A DNA stretch of 64,000 nucleotides from a virus, in the IMG/VR virus record IMGVR_UViG_3300035183_000373, positions 1 to 64,000 of that record. The stretch is one strand, 5' to 3'. The notes below the pieces were generated by a model that was not told the DNA's origin, made no database searches, and worked only from the letters and a program-made list of their open reading frames with translations. Both the position numbers and the translations under genes were made by a program. Of the stretch, positions 63,071-64,000 are shown piece by piece. Numbering within the stretch: the first letter of the stretch is position 1; each line of letters opens with the position of its first letter.

Positions 63071-63529
63071 CTATTTTAAATATGATTTATAAATTTCATC
63101 TACTACATTTTGATATACAGCTAATGCAGCATTTCTAATATTATCATACTTAACCCACTCCAAAGCCTTCATTTTTCGATATTGTTCAAATGCAGCATCT
63201 TCTATTTTCTTATATTCTTCCCATTTTTGTTCAGTAATTTTAATATATTCAATCAGTGTATCTTCAGATTCATTTTTTTTAAATTCCCTATACGCTGCAT
63301 CTACAAATGATTGATAGTTTAAAAATGCATAGTTGACTGTATTTTTATAATCAGATAAGAGGTTAGACGATACTTGTTCGTATTCGGAAAGTGCTGGAAC
63401 TTCTACCTTTCTAAATTCATTCCACGCCTGCATTCTTGCTTTATTAAATTCATCCCTCTTTGTATCTGATAGCAGTTCCAAAAGTGATTCATCATCAATC
63501 TTTCCGTTATAAGGATTTACTTGTATCAT
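63071..63529 (-). CDS. Helical repeat protein, unknown
   Basis: 152 aa, nearly all helix, with a repeated ~15-residue pattern (A..EY.K....A...Y: WNEFRKVEVPALSEYEQV, YREFKKNESEDTLIEYIKI, YEQYRKMKALEWVKYDNI-like). One of only two clear genes that end in TAG. A spectrin-like helical bundle is likely. Confidence 0.6.
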   Translation of the reverse strand: MIQVNPYNGKIDDESLLELLSDTKRDEFNKARMQAWNEFRKVEVPALSEYEQVSSNLLSDYKNTVNYAFLNYQSFVDAAYREFKKNESEDTLIEYIKITEQKWEEYKKIEDAAFEQYRKMKALEWVKYDNIRNAALAVYQNVVDEIYKSYLK

Positions 63530-63583
63530 TTTAATATCCTGTTCAATAACTATCTAATAAAATTATGGAAATTAAGTATTGCT

Positions 63584-63778
63584 CTAAACTTTATTGATAC
63601 GATTTTCAATATCGTTAGCAATTTGCCTAAGAGCATTTACAATTGCTTGTTCCGCATTCATAGTTTCTAAATTTGCTCTTGTCAATTTATTAAGTCGGTC
63701 AATTACGCCTTCATATGCGTTAATAAGTTCATCTGCTCTCCACAATTTTTCTCTCATATCGTTATCCAATCTTGTCAT
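63584..63778 (-). CDS. Small helical protein, unknown
   Basis: 64 aa, amphipathic helices (MREKLWRADELINAYEGVIDRLNKLTRANLE, EQAIVNALRQIANDIENRI). AGGAGG RBS 7 bases before ATG. Second gene with a TAG stop. First gene downstream of the promoter at 63879-63907. Confidence 0.6.
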   Translation of the reverse strand: MTRLDNDMREKLWRADELINAYEGVIDRLNKLTRANLETMNAEQAIVNALRQIANDIENRINKV

Positions 63779-63803
63779 ATCTGTATCCTCCTATTGGTTT
63801 TCG

Positions 63804-63826
63804 CCACCACTCTTGCGCGGGTGGCT
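63804..63826 (-). promoter_or_regulatory. Leader hairpin upstream of 63778
   Basis: GCCACC...GGGTGGC-type inverted repeat (6-bp stem, 11-base loop) in the 5' leader of the 64-aa gene. It is GC-rich in an AT-rich region. It lacks a U-tract, so it may act on mRNA stability or translation. Confidence 0.4.
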
Positions 63827-63878
63827 TAGTGCTTGTGAATTTTTTTATTTGACTTTTGCTCTTAAATTTTATATATAT

Positions 63879-63907
63879 AATATAATATGATATACCAGCA
63901 AAGTCAA
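63879..63907 (-). promoter_or_regulatory. Sigma70-like promoter for early genes
   Basis: Minus strand TTGACT - 17 bp - TATATT, about 100 bases before ATG 63778. It would transcribe the three small genes down to the terminator at 62702. Confidence 0.6.
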
Positions 63908-64000
63908 GTATAAAATTATTAATTTTAAATAATCTTTCTCTGTAAGTAGTATAATTTTAAATCAAATATTTTCTTCGTTCTATACTATTTACACCACTAC
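63908..64000 (-). other. AT-rich sequence at the window edge, nothing seen
   Basis: No supported gene or structure within these 93 bases. Confidence 0.4.

Overview
This window looks like part of a large, AT-rich tailed-phage genome (contractile-tail myovirus). Every convincing gene in the 64 kb lies on the minus strand, so genes are read here from high to low coordinates. The host is probably a low-GC anaerobic or facultative Firmicute. That is inferred from the strong AT bias, AGGAGG-type ribosome sites, a TcdE/phage_holin_4-like holin, ThyX, and a cobalamin-type (class II) ribonucleotide reductase. No tRNA, CRISPR array, integrase, portal or terminase is visible.

Layout in the direction of transcription. 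(1) 63.8-62.4 kb: small early-type genes behind a good sigma70-like promoter and closed by a terminator. (2) 62.36-54.6 kb: a tandem array of about 29 tiny paralogous genes (about 66-106 codons). Their products are built of alternating glycine, (G-N/Y/D/H)n, behind a recurring N-terminal I-x-L-F-E/D motif. Two more copies lie at 34.2-34.7 kb. (3) 54.4-40.2 kb: giant modular 'polyvalent' proteins (2061, 1209 and 617 aa) and smaller paralogues. Their modules (two GNAT folds, an ADP-ribosyltransferase-like fold, a transglutaminase-like fold and many unknown repeats) are nearly all introduced by the same short tag, [F/Y/H]-S-N-I-[L/I]. (4) 40.2-29.5 kb: a papain-like NlpC/P60 protein, a membrane protein, an intein-bearing class II RNR, DUF3820, ThyX, an AAA+ ATPase, a DUF932 protein, a DUF6745-like protein and a DNA methyltransferase. 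(5) 29.2-1 kb: the virion module. It runs scaffold, decoration, major capsid, connector, holin, fibre pieces, neck, sheath, tube, tail chaperones, tape measure, hub, amidase-propeller lysin, spike, gp25-like and J-like wedge, and tail fibres.

The parts most likely to be new are the glycine-alternating array and the SNIL-tagged modules. A working hypothesis that covers both is a set of diversified proteins that are packaged in the particle and/or delivered into the cell, with short N-terminal or inter-module peptides acting as sorting or cleavage signals. This is inference; the repeats themselves are read directly from the sequence. Two non-coding structures also stand out: an orphan IS200/IS605 right-end/omegaRNA-like element just upstream of the scaffold gene (29.27-29.42 kb), and a GC-rich branched element plus terminator at 30.39-30.53 kb.
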